Of a DNA stretch of 64,000 bases, positions 54,195-64,000 are shown piece by piece (position 1 is the first letter of the stretch; each line of letters opens with the position of its first letter). Position numbers and translations under genes: made by a program. Origin of the DNA: Acanthococcus lagerstroemiae (taxonomy: Eukaryota > Arthropoda > Insecta > Hemiptera > Eriococcidae); assembly GCA_031841125.1 (NCBI GenBank), contig CM063112.1:10008603-10072602 (forward strand). Reading direction: 5' to 3'. Under the pieces are notes generated by a model. That model saw only the letters and a list, made by a program, of their open reading frames with translations, was not told where the DNA came from and did no database searches.

Positions 54195-56700
54195 GAATTC
54201 AGCGACTTTTAAAACCACTGACATGATACGTATATTGAACGTATCTGAATTTTCGCTTTTCAACCCCTCCCCTACTGGCCCAGATTCCCATATTTTCACA
54301 TCGGAATAAAATCAACACGGAAAATGAGTTCAGATACCTTTCAAACCGCTAGATTTTACTAATTTTGAACTTTACCCCCCCCCCTCCGTAAATACCCCGA
54401 TTTATAAATCGTGAAATCATTATTAGAAATGACTTAGGCAACCTTCTGAACCTACGGAGTGGATATCTATAGTGTATTTTACGGTATTTTCGTCCGCTAC
54501 CCCCTGGCTAGGCGCTATAATGACCTCAAATTTAAATTCAGTGGCCGTGGAAACCCTCTGAGTGACACCCCGATTTGATCGCTCGTGCTAATCAAAGCTG
54601 TGGAAATTCTCGACTCGAGTCCTTTCTGAAAGTGACGAAGCATGAGAAAACACCTAGCTCAAAGTGTGGTTCCTCTCAGTATTGGCATCAGAAACCGGAA
54701 AAAGATTTTAGGGATCGGCAGAGGGGCAGGTAGAGAAACAGACCCGTGGATAAATAGTAACCTTGCTGCTGAACCTCTTGACATTGGAAAAACTTCAAAA
54801 ATTCAACAGTCTCTCTTCGAAGACCTGCGTTAATGCGTGGATGCGTGAAGGTTCATTTCAGCTCCCTCAACGACGCGTCTGGGATACTAATGAAAAAATG
54901 TCAAAGAACATTCCCTAGGTGATATTGAGCGTGGACCATTTCTTGTTCGAAATATTTTTCGATTGCAAGTATATTTGTCAACTTATCAAATGTTCAACTT
55001 TGAGGTTTTGTTTGATTTCTGAGGTGGTAAAGCTCTGCTCGAATTCTTAAGGACTTTTAACATTATCGGCATAGCCAACTTACCAACTATGTCATAATTC
55101 GGATTTCCGGGAATTTTTGTATTTTGTATTTATTTGTCTCTCTTCTGGTTCATTCTGCTGGACTAATAATAAATCTGATTAACAGCCCGGGTAAATAAAA
55201 TGTGAGTCGGAATCATACGTAATTGTATAATTTCTGGAGAGGGCCATTGCCAATATGTCATCCAAAACGGCGTGCATGACTGTCCCCTACCGCGCTCTGA
55301 TGCTCTGTTACGCTATTCGGAAACATCTCAACTAATTTGAAAAAATAAAAATGCAAATTGCAGTGCGGGTCCACTACCACTGAAAAATTGAAAGAGGAAA
55401 AAAAAATTCAAATCAGCGAGTTTAAAATAAAATGTATACCTATATACTTAATTTGCACGCGCAGGAAAGCACGGTTCTCCCCTTCCTCGCCCCCTGCTCG
55501 ATGTAGTGCGTTATTTTAAATGAAATCGTTCACTGTTTTCAGTTTTTCTTATTTTGGATCGATGTTACAGTACACTGGATGTGTAGATAAATTTACTTAT
55601 ATTGACAACAAAAGCGGGTACAGGAAAAGATATCTACATTCATTACGTATTCCGAACTCGTTCTGTTGCCGAGTTCGCTCTCTCGCTCTCTTTCTCTTCT
55701 CTCTCCCTCCTTATTTTCCTCTTTTCCTGCGTTTATTACCTCCCTTTTCATATGGGTATTGATTGGCACTTTCAACCTGCCGCAACAACTACTGTTTTTC
55801 TTTCTTTTTTTCTAGTGTAAATAATCGATGACAATTCAAAGACTTCATTCAGTATCGGAGAGCGAATTGTAATCTGTGCACCGATTATGGTCATTGAAAT
55901 CTTCGAACACCTTCAGTTGGGAGGGCTGAACTGTAATCGGTACGGTACACAGGTACGTTGTGCTGGGACCAAGACTATTAGCGGTTTCTGTGAAAACTTC
56001 CTAACTAAGATTTCCTACAGCTCCCAGAAAATGTCACCGCTTTTACTATGAAAATGGACTTATGCTTTGGGCAATACCGGACTTACGTGAAGTATACCTC
56101 GAGGCTAGTCTTGGGAAGCATTCCCCTCTGCACATCCACAAAAACCTCTCACTGCATGTCTCCTTTGTCTCGATGTTTCTGTCCGTTGTTCCTTCATTTT
56201 TTGTACGTCTTCTTTCGGACATTCCTTTCCAGCTGAGTGGCACAATGCGTTTTCTGTTTTTGCCCCACTATTGCCTTAGACTTTTCTAGACTTTCTGACA
56301 TTCACTATAACCCTTGTAGACACGTAAGACTCTTCCAGGCTCCTTTAAAGCTGGCTTACACTTTTTCAGACTTATTGATTCCACGTCGCAGGCAGGATAG
56401 GAATGCTGAGACCGGCAAAATTGAAGAAGTGAGGAGATGAAGGTTGATAGAGAGAGAAATGTGATAATAAAAAAGTCAGGAAACGTTTTATTAGTCAATT
56501 TTTACCGTTCTCAGACCCCTCCTCCCACCAGAGCCTCGCGAGACCGTTCTTGAATTTTTGTAGGAGTGCTGGGCCTTAGTTTGCTGACTCGGAATTCGAA
56601 ATTTGCTATGTTTACCAAGTAGTTAATGAATCAAAAAAAAACTGCGAGTATGACCTGAGGAAGGGGGCACCTCCGTTCCCAAAGTTAATGTCCCCCTTCC
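54195..56700. other. No recognised gene
   Basis: Mixed AT-rich DNA. A C/T low-complexity tract at 55675-55730 generates spurious frames. G/C runs occur at 54040 and 54378. No domain found. Confidence 0.3.
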
Positions 56701-56779
56701 CTCTCCCGCTGATTAAAGATGAAGATAAAAGGAGGTAATAGCAGTGTTTCGCCTACAGGCGGCGAACATCTTGGCATTG

Positions 56780-57180
56780 ATTCCATAAGATTTTTCGAGA
56801 CTCTTTCAAGACCCTTTCAAACTTGTATAAGACTCAGAACTTGTTCACGCTTCCTTCAGACTTTATCGGAGACCGTGTAAGACTAATCCAGACTACTCAT
56901 CATTTTAAAGACTTTTTCAAGCTTTATTAGTGATCCTTTAGGACTTTTCAACACGTATGTAAGGTGTGCCAAGGTTAATTCAGATTATTCAAGACTACTT
57001 TGAGATCCTTTTTAAGACTAGGAACTCTTTTGTGGCCTTGTTAAGGATTCTTGTAAAGATTCATCAAGACTATTTTTAAACTCTTGAAATCTATTTCTGT
57101 CTTTTCCAGTCTTCTTTGAGATTCTTTAGGATTCTTCTTGAATTATTCAACATTTTTTACCATTTTACCCGACAGAGGTT
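56780..57180 (-). repeat. Degenerate 11-12 bp repeat array (GACTCTTNAA)
   Basis: GACTCTTTCAAGACCC-like units repeat every 10-13 bp in places, interrupted by degenerate stretches. Spacing and motif match other arrays in the window, in inverted orientation to 6820. Confidence 0.55.
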
Positions 57181-57539
57181 ATTCGAACAGGTGGTTCTGA
57201 TGTATTTGGGCAGTTCTAAAGTGGTAACGGATAATTTTAAAAAAGATTTTGGGTGGTGGTAAATTGCCGTGGTTATTCTACGCAGTAGCTCTACTGTGTT
57301 TGAGTAATTATAAAATGAGAATTGGCCGTTTTAAAGGAAAGTTCGGGTACTTAGTTGTAAATTGTAATATACCCCTCAGGATGAAACTAGACGAGAGAAA
57401 TTTCGCATTCTGATGATGCACCTTCATGGTAAGTTATTACCTTTTGGTATACAAATACTGTCTCTAAAGTTTAATAGGTTTGGTTAAAGGAACTGAAAGT
57501 TCTTGACGTTAACGCCTCCAAATTTGAATTCAAATCGTT

Positions 57540-57860
57540 AAGATTCTACCAAAATTTTGTGTGACTTTTCAAGTTCGTTTTTAGACTCTTCCAGACATGT
57601 CTAAAATACGTCACAACTACTGGACTAGTTCACCTCTTTTCCTTTTTAAGACTTTTCCAGGTTTATTCACAATTATTCCGAGCTTGGCTGAGACTTTCAG
57701 ATTCTTCTAGTATTGTTTATGATTCCATCACGTTCTTAAAGAGTTCTTTTACCCTCTATAGGACTTTAAAACGTTCATAAGACTTGCTAAGATTATTTTA
57801 AAACTTTTGTAGCCCGTTTTGGATTTAACCGAGACTTTTTAAGACTCAGCAGGACAGTAT
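57540..57860 (-). repeat. Degenerate 11-12 bp repeat array
   Basis: GACTTTTCAAG, AGACTCTTCCAGAC and GACTTGCTAAG motifs recur. Same composition as the preceding array, separated by unique-looking sequence. Confidence 0.45.
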
Positions 57861-58019
57861 CAACGTTATTGGTACCTTCTTTCCAAAGTGAATGATGCGA
57901 AAGTCGATACGTTCCTCAGTATAATATAAAACTCATTTTTTCTAATAAGACATTCAGGTGGAAGTCGAAAGTGACGGATTGGGTGACTCCACACTTCTTT
58001 CACGTGTTTCCAAGGGTTT

Positions 58020-58310
58020 TCTTAGTAATTTTTTAGAGACTTTCAGTCCCGTCAAAACACTTGATTCTTCTTTAGAACTTGCTCAGAATTTTACTACACC
58101 TTTTCAGACTTTTGAAGACACTTTTGGACTTCCTTAAAATGTCTAGAAGAGGCTAAATATTTTAAACGGGCCTGGAAAGATCTTTAGAAAGTCATAATAA
58201 GTCTTGAAGAGTCTATGAGGGTGTTAAACTGGTCTAGATGTTTCAAAAAATTTCAGTTGAGCCTGAAATAAATGTGAAAGAGTGTTTAAGAATTTTTGTA
58301 TTGGCTGGAA
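58020..58310. repeat. Degenerate 11-12 bp repeat array, mixed orientation
   Basis: The first half has GACTTTCAG, CAGACTTTTGAAGAC; the second has AAGTCTTGAAGAGTCTA. The motif switches strand near 58150, so the block may have an inverted centre. Confidence 0.45.
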
Positions 58311-58559
58311 AGAATCTTAGCTAGTTTTCATAACATCTGAAAGATTCTTGAAGAGTCTCGATCAAGCTTGGAATAGCAGGGACGTACCGATACGGGGTGC
58401 TCCCCCACCGTAGGAAATTTTTACTCAGCAGTTTTGGAAATTTCGGTAGAGTTGGGAGAATCCAACAAGTCAAAAGTTTTTTTCCCCCCTTTGATACTTG
58501 GGAATTTTGAGTTGAATCAGTTGGGACTTTCACACCCCCCCCCTCGCAGGAATAATTCT

Positions 58560-58800
58560 TCGGTACTTCCGTGTAGAATAGTCTTAAATGAGTCTGGAAG
58601 AGCAATGAAGATGCTTTCAAACCAAGTCTGTAAGAGCCTTTGATTAACCTGAATTGCCTGCGAGAGTATAGAACACATCTAACTGGATGCTGAGGATGCT
58701 TAAACGAATCTAATAGAGTCTTAAATGGGTCTGTAACAGTTGTGGAAGAGTCTTAGCAAGGCTGATTGAATTCTCGAGTCAGACCTGGAATTGTCTTAAA
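58560..58800 (+). repeat. Degenerate 11-12 bp repeat array
   Basis: GAATCTAATAGAGTCTTAAA then TGGGTCTGTAACA, and GAGTCTTAGCAAGGCTG, spaced about 12 bp. Ends at the MITE 58802-59194. Confidence 0.5.
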
Positions 58801-58801
58801 T

Positions 58802-59194
58802 CAGGGTGTTGACCTGTCATGAAAATTATGAAAATTTACGAATGTCAGTGGTCATAAAGGTCATGAAAGTCATGGAAAAGTCATGAATTCAACTGTATAT
58901 TTAATTTGCTTTTTCTCAAAAAACATAAATTCTTTTCGAAATTAAAAAAAAAAAAAAATGAATTTTCAATGTACATTTTCTTAAATTTATTACATTGTCT
59001 TCTTTTTTAAATATAGACACCAAAATATTAGCACAGAAAAAAATTGAAAAAGTACCACTAAAACGCCAAAATTAGTTGTTTTTTTTTAGTAGTTTAGGAC
59101 CCCTAATATTGGTAATGTGAGTCCGTGGAAAAAATTATGGAAAGGTCATGGAAAAGTTATGAATTTTATAAATTTGTATTTTGTAGTCACTCTG
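58802..59194. mobile_element. MITE with CAGGGTGTTGACC ends and 5-bp duplication
   Basis: The ends CAGGGTGTTGACC and GTAGTCACTCTG are inverted. TAAAT flanks both sides (58797-58801 and 59195-59199). Internal GTCATGAAAGTCATGG motifs occur near both ends. Related to 63540-63871. Confidence 0.75.
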
Positions 59195-59389
59195 TAAATA
59201 AGTTCGTGGGTGGGTTAAAGAGTTTCAAAGAACTCTTGAAGGTCTTAAACAAATGATAATCTTACGTTTTTTTATTTTGGCTGACAAAAATTCTCAATTC
59301 CCCCCCCCCCCCTTCAAGACGGTATCTTGTGTCATATTTTTTTTCGCTAGGTAATTTTAAGTAATTACTTTGAATAACCATTGCTTCCA

Positions 59390-59780
59390 GAGAGGTTTAA
59401 GTTTCTCCAACAGTCTTTCAGAATCCATTCAGAAGACTCAGGCCGGGTACTAGATTTTTCGTATGGGGTAGATTTCATGGTGTTAATCCCTAAAAGATAA
59501 AAAAAGACTCATTTGTGAGAAAGATATGCAAAATTTTTTTGACTTTGTGAAAAATTTCTCCGAAAAAATTATCTTTTGGACGGTCATGGATGAGGATTAT
59601 CCCCCAGATTCGCTATGTTTAAGTCCTTTCTTACTTTATGTAAGATTCGCGAGGACTTTTGTGCTGACTCGTTTAAGATTCTTGAAGGCTCTTCTTGAAG
59701 ATTCGTTTAGGTTCTTACGAATTCATTAGGTTTTGTAAGACTCTTCGAGACCCGTACAGGACTTGTTGAGGTTCTCCTGG
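59390..59780. repeat. Sparse degenerate 11-12 bp repeats
   Basis: Motifs such as GACTCTTCGAGAC and AGATTCTTGAAGG recur loosely. The array continues the type seen from 56780, with little periodicity left. Confidence 0.3.
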
Positions 59781-59789
59781 ACTTCCATC

Positions 59790-61450
59790 CGTCTGTCGGG
59801 CTAGATTCTAAGGTCGCCAATTTCTCGACACTCGTCTGGCTAACTTCCTGTACAATTTTTTTTGCTGGGGCGGTGTGACTCGTGGGTCCACGTTTCTTAA
59901 GTATATCTTCGACGGTCCAATTTTCAACCCTGAAGGTCATACAAGTATCAGACACGGATGCTCTATCCCTCGTCTGTCCGGCTCCTTCTCAGGCCAACCT
60001 TAGCGTTTCCTGCAAATTATGCGATACAACTATTGCCATGAACTGGTCTAAGATTTGGCTCCCTTCCCAGTCACCAAATTTTCCCTTTCACCCGGACCAT
60101 TTCGCAGCCACTTTGCCGGTCAAAGCGGCACTACATTGCCCCGGTACATCGAGGTCGTTGCTTTCGTGTTTCGGTCGGTCGACCTACAGCTGTAGTCTTG
60201 AACACTCGACCCCATCGAATGCACCTCGAGACGAGCTAATACGATTTAGGTGTACGGGATATCTGAGTGTATGGTTTTGAAAACACACGGCGAATCACAA
60301 CAAAGACAACGAGTCGCCCGGGGACATTAGAGTCGCTAATTCGGATATAATACTCGTCGCGTCCTGTCCTCCGAGGCGAGGGCGAGAAGTGGTATATTTC
60401 GTCGAGGCGTTGAAAACGACGACGTCGGATAAAAGAGGCGTCGGAGCCAGCTGGTAAAAATTGATTGGGATATAATTTGGTTAAAATATCAAAGAAGCTG
60501 CGGGAGAGGAATGCGAGTTGGAAAGCGTTAAGAGTGTAACGTTGATGAGATAATCTGCGCTCCAAAAAAGGAGGGAACTCGCGCTAAGAGTTCTCCTCGC
60601 TGTTTCTCTCTCTCTCTTCCGCTCTTGCGGAGTGTAAGACCAGAAAATAAAATTTGTTACAACACAACGAGCACGAGAGAGGGAGCAGAGAGTGCCTTCG
60701 GGGGTTTCGCCGAGTCAACCCCAACCCCAAAATGTGTCGCGGATGGTACACGACCAAAGCATAACTGACGGTACTGGAAAAAGGCTCTCCTTTTTGTCTT
60801 CCACTTTTTTTGCATGTGCCTTTTGCGGAGCCAAGCCCGCCGGGACTCGGGTGACATGAATGCATACTGACACCCGAAGCGGAGAAAAGCGTGTTTTGTG
60901 GTCTAGAAAACAACGCGTGTCCGTAATGCGTTCGACGAGTTAAAAAATAACGACGTCGGTTTTAAAACAACACCAACGTCGAGCTGTCCCATCGCGATTG
61001 GTTGGGCCGACTACGGGTATCACCGAATCCATTTCGGTGTCAAGTCGCCAAGTGGCTGCGGAAGTTCAACCGTCGCAGAGTAGAAGGCCTGGTGCTGGTT
61101 CGACGACGCGACAATGCGCCATTTTGGATTGCGAGGTTCTCCGGAAAACGTCGTGTCAACTCCGACCCGTGTGAGAGTTGGAAAACATAGGCTCATTCAT
61201 GGTGCTTGGAAACTGTCGATATTCTCGAAGACCGTTGTGGCTGTCCTTGTTGTTGCTTTTCCAGCAAACTCAGCACTTTGTCGACAATCTCGGTGTACTT
61301 GACGTGAATCCTTGCATCGAATATTCCAGAAAACTATCGCGTGTTGAACGACAGCCATCGATAGCGACGAATACACATGAAAAAATTAGAAGCAGAATGC
61401 CTTTTCTGGGGAGAGTTTAGAATGAGAGTACTGGCTGAATATCTGAGGGA
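59790..61450. promoter_or_regulatory. CpG-rich island, possible regulatory or exonic DNA
   Basis: CpG-rich and largely non-repetitive from about 60090 to 61430, with an ATTGG box near 60998. Frames up to 132 codons overlap on both strands and none shows a domain. An unidentified host gene part or conserved non-coding DNA is inferred from composition. Confidence 0.3.
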
Positions 61451-61464
61451 TATTGAAACTTTTC

Positions 61465-61560
61465 TCCCAAAAAGTCGTTTCAACTTCCTAAAAAGCCGCT
61501 TTATCCCCCTAAAGTTGCTTTAATCTGCTCAAAAAGTCGCTTTAACCTTCTCCCATATTG
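61465..61560. repeat. Short tandem repeat, about 24-bp unit
   Basis: Units such as CCAAAAAGTCGTTTCAACTT, CTAAAAAGCCGCTTTATCCC and CTCAAAAAGTCGCTTTAACC recur about four times with drift. Confidence 0.6.
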
Positions 61561-61805
61561 AATTTGTTGTACAGTTTGAAAATTTCTTCGAAGAAGGTGG
61601 AATAAATTGAATCAAATCCTCTGACAAGTCTCCCTCTGACACTTGAGCTCTGACATTCTGAAATTTTATTGTAAATTATGTAAAAAGGCCGACAGTCGCC
61701 AAGCTGGATTTACATGGAGGACACAAAGGAGCAAATAAATGCCTTGGGACAGCCCACAGTGGAAAGTAATGCTCGAGAGAAAAACGAAGAAACGAGACAA
61801 TGAGC

Positions 61806-62054
61806 AAATATGACCTCCATGTCGTCAGTTCCCCACCTATCGAAATTTGAAAATTTGACACATGGATGTGGGGAAGAGCATGTCGCCAGTTCCCCACTGA
61901 CCTTGAAAGTGTTTTTTTTAATATCTCTCTCAGGATAGCAGCACAAACGATGAAAATTTCAGCACAAACCAGCACAAACGTAGCACAAACGAATCCATGT
62001 GTCAAATTTTCAAATTTCGATAGGTGGGGAACTGGCGACATGGAAGTGCAAATA
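61806..62054. repeat. Long hairpin MITE with GCACAAAC repeats in its loop
   Basis: Arms of about 60 bp are inverted copies, including CAGTTCCCCACCTATCGAAA and a TTTGACACATGGA stretch at the inner ends. The loop contains four AGCACAAAC motifs at 61940-61990. An extra CGCCAGTTCCCCAC near 61887 repeats part of an arm. Confidence 0.7.
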
Positions 62055-62308
62055 TGCCTAACAAGTCTTTAAAGAGCCCTAAGCAAAACTGGGTGTCTTG
62101 AAACATTTTTTAACTACTCGTAGTTTGAAAGGTATTGAGCAAGTCAGACAACCAACTAGCCAGCAAAGCGCGATAGATTCAAGAGTTTTACAGGAACTGA
62201 CGATTAGTTTCGTCATTTACCTTAACTTATCAATGATTAAGTACTATACGGTTAAATTTCGATAGTTAAAACTAACTAATTAACTAATTTATTAGGTCAA
62301 CTGGATGC

Positions 62309-62527
62309 CAGAGGTCTGGTTGGCCGAGTGGATAGCGCGGTGGTCTAAGAATCCGGAGGTCCCGGGTTCGAGCCCACGTAGCAACTCACTAGAATGTTCG
62401 ACCTAGGCCGGTTTTTCGGCTAGAAGGGAAGAGGGCTAAGACAGCCCTAACAGCCTCCCCGGCGTCTCTGAAGTAATGCTCGAAAGGACGAATTCCAGGA
62501 CTCGAGTGAAGAACAAATTAGAAAGAG
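62309..62527 (+). mobile_element. tRNA-derived SINE, full-length reference copy
   Basis: The tRNA-like head has box A (TTGGCCGAGTGGATAGCG) and box B (GGGTTCGAGCCC), Leu/Ser-like in style. The body has CGACCTAGGCCGGTTTTTCG, GGAAGAGGGCTAAGACAGCC and AACAGCCTCCCCGGCGTC, then an A/G-rich 3' end. The exact 16-bp duplication TAGGTCAACTGGATGC flanks it (62293-62308 and 62528-62543). Transcription by RNA polymerase III from the boxes, with movement by a LINE enzyme, is expected for such elements. Confidence 0.9.
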
Positions 62528-62543
62528 TAGGTCAACTGGATGC

Positions 62544-63539
62544 TGTCTTTCAAGTCGACGTGTATTTCCAAATGGGTCCAGCAGCATGATCGTCTCACTA
62601 TTTGGGTGATTATGAAGCCGGTGCGTATAGTTAGTGGCTCTTATTTTGGTGATCGCGTCCACCGTGTCTAAGTATAGGTCATTCCTGAATTCTTCGTTGG
62701 TTACGTAATACGTACCACGGAACTCCTGTGATAAGTCGCATAATTTTATTTTGAAAACGTTCGATTATTCATGTATTGGAGTTATCCCAAATCTCACATA
62801 TATACGCCCAAGTCTGTATAAAAATTGTCTTGTGAATCAACCTTTTATTAGCCAGGCTTACTTTCGAGTACCTTCTTATCAGCCATTGAAATTTTCTGAG
62901 CTGCAAATTCATGAGTTCTCTGATACTCTTTTCCTCTGCACGTGTTCGTGCTAGTTTGGCTTGCAGTTTAGGTGGAGTATTTGGTAACGAGCGCTGCTGG
63001 CTGTCGGGACTGGTTTGACTTTCATAACCGTCGGTACAGATAAATGGGTAAATAGAACGATAAATAGAAATAATTTGGCGTCATCTCATTCCTTTCCCTT
63101 TCAGCATTCCTGGTCCGGGGGAGCCTGTTAGCCCCATTTAGAAACAGTATAGAGTGTATCAGTCAGTTAATCTAGATAGAAAAAAAAAAGACACAGACGC
63201 ACACACACCAGTAGTAGAAAGGCAGACATAAAGACTGACTGTCAGGTGGATCGACTAACAGAATGTGAGATAGGCCAGACATGAAAATTCACTCAAGTTT
63301 GGTAACATTTCACGAAATATTCCGAAAATTATTTTAGAATAAATTTTGCAACTGATTCTTAAATTACTCGTCTGCAAAAGGCTTAATCAGTTGACTGTAC
63401 TCAACTGAGGAGCGTAATTCTGATTAAATTCGCCAGCATTTGCAATAATTGTTCGGATGTTGAGCTGGCATTAGCAAATTCTTGACATGCTCGAACAAAT
63501 GCTTCACGAGGTTTCGCTTAACTCAACTTGAAACTGATT
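62544..63539. other. No recognised gene
   Basis: A pyrimidine run plus CAG at 63088-63104 resembles a 3' splice site, but no exon can be defined. CA repeats at 63196-63210. No domain. Confidence 0.3.
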
Positions 63540-63871
63540 CAGGGTGTCTACCAGTCATGAGAAAGTCATGAATTCGATTGTACGCCTAATTTTCTTTTCC
63601 CTAAAAATCATAAATTCTCTCCAAATTCGAAAAAAGATGAATTTTTATTGTAAATTTTCTTAAATTTATCATTTTATCATATTCCTTTTCAAATGCGAAC
63701 TTCAAAATATTAGCAGAGGAAGAAATTGCACTAGTATCACTGAAACATCAAAATTAGTTTAAGTTTTTGCAATTTGAGTGATGTGAGTCCATGAAAAAAG
63801 GTATGGAAAAGCCGTGAAATAGCCATGAAAAAGTCACGAATTTCACGAATTTGCAACTGGCCGACACCCTG
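63540..63871. mobile_element. MITE with CAGGGTGTCTACC ends
   Basis: The ends CAGGGTGTCTACCAG and GGCCGACACCCTG are inverted. Flanks TGATT (63535-63539) and CGATT (63872-63876) match at four of five positions. Internal AAAGTCATGAATT and GAAAAAGTCACGAATT motifs occur near the two ends. Related to 58802-59194. Confidence 0.75.
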
Positions 63872-64000
63872 CGATTATATCAGGAATGAGTTCGTGTTCG
63901 AGTTCTCTCCGACAGAGTGCCTCGGTGCCAGAAAATGAGCCCTGCATAAATGCTCGAGCATTTGAAGTATTGAATTACGGAGACAGTGCTCGGAGAATAG

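Noticed and set aside
62315..62390. A functional tRNA gene
   Set aside because: The tRNA-like head is continuous with the SINE body inside a 16-bp target duplication, and the acceptor stem does not close.
1..64000. An endogenous virus or toxin gene
   Set aside because: No capsid, envelope, polymerase or toxin domain was recognised. The reverse transcriptase relics are of LINE type.

Overview
This looks like an intergenic or intronic stretch of an arthropod nuclear genome, most probably an insect. No bacterial-style gene clusters are present, no open frame runs beyond 329 codons, and AT-rich sequence alternates with short CpG-rich islands. Almost everything recognisable is a decayed or non-autonomous transposable element. 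Relics include LINEs with APE-type endonuclease, reverse transcriptase and RNase H domains, a MULE with a SWIM-type zinc finger, hAT and Tc1/mariner-like MITEs, and two tRNA-derived SINE families. The host order cannot be fixed from the sequence; Hymenoptera or Hemiptera are only guesses. No host protein-coding gene, tRNA or rRNA could be identified with confidence.

Layout. 1-12 kb: two copies of a long tRNA-headed repeat (1.3-1.8 and 6.3-6.8 kb), a mariner-like MITE (3.5 kb), a complete SINE insertion (4.0 kb), several hAT-like MITEs, and arrays of a degenerate 11-12 bp motif. 13-19.4 kb: an AT-rich foldback-like structure, a clean 282-bp hAT MITE with 8-bp target duplication (16.3 kb), and a strongly C/T-asymmetric degenerate repeat (17.3-19.3 kb). 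19.9-21.2 kb: a CpG-rich island. 21.3-27.2 kb: a transposon cluster with a 1.7-kb composite element (copy A), RNase H ends of two LINEs (one interrupted by a SINE fragment), a small inverted-repeat element, a decayed LINE endonuclease and a 247-bp palindrome. 29.9-33 kb: the best preserved coding relic (RNase H plus CCHC), then two interrupted copies of one DNA element. 34.7-38.5 kb: a MULE with a 9-bp target duplication, then an R1-like LINE relic. 38.9-39.9 kb: a ~275-bp tandem repeat. 41-45.6 kb: large MITEs and a CpG-rich island. 46.1-50.2 kb: one LINE split by a stack of later insertions. 52-64 kb: minisatellites, more 5-bp-duplication MITEs, long arrays of the 11-12 bp motif, a CpG-rich island, a hairpin element and the most complete SINE.

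The elements are related to one another rather than forming a host pathway. Copies A and B of the composite element are mutual inverted copies 27 kb apart, and B serves as an empty-site control for an insertion in A. Target duplications let several insertions be separated cleanly and ordered. The most interesting observations are the composite element with module-like ends, a set of MITEs sharing CAGGGTG termini and 5-bp duplications, the MULE with motif-repeating ends, and the dispersed 11-12 bp repeat arrays. All boundaries were read by eye.
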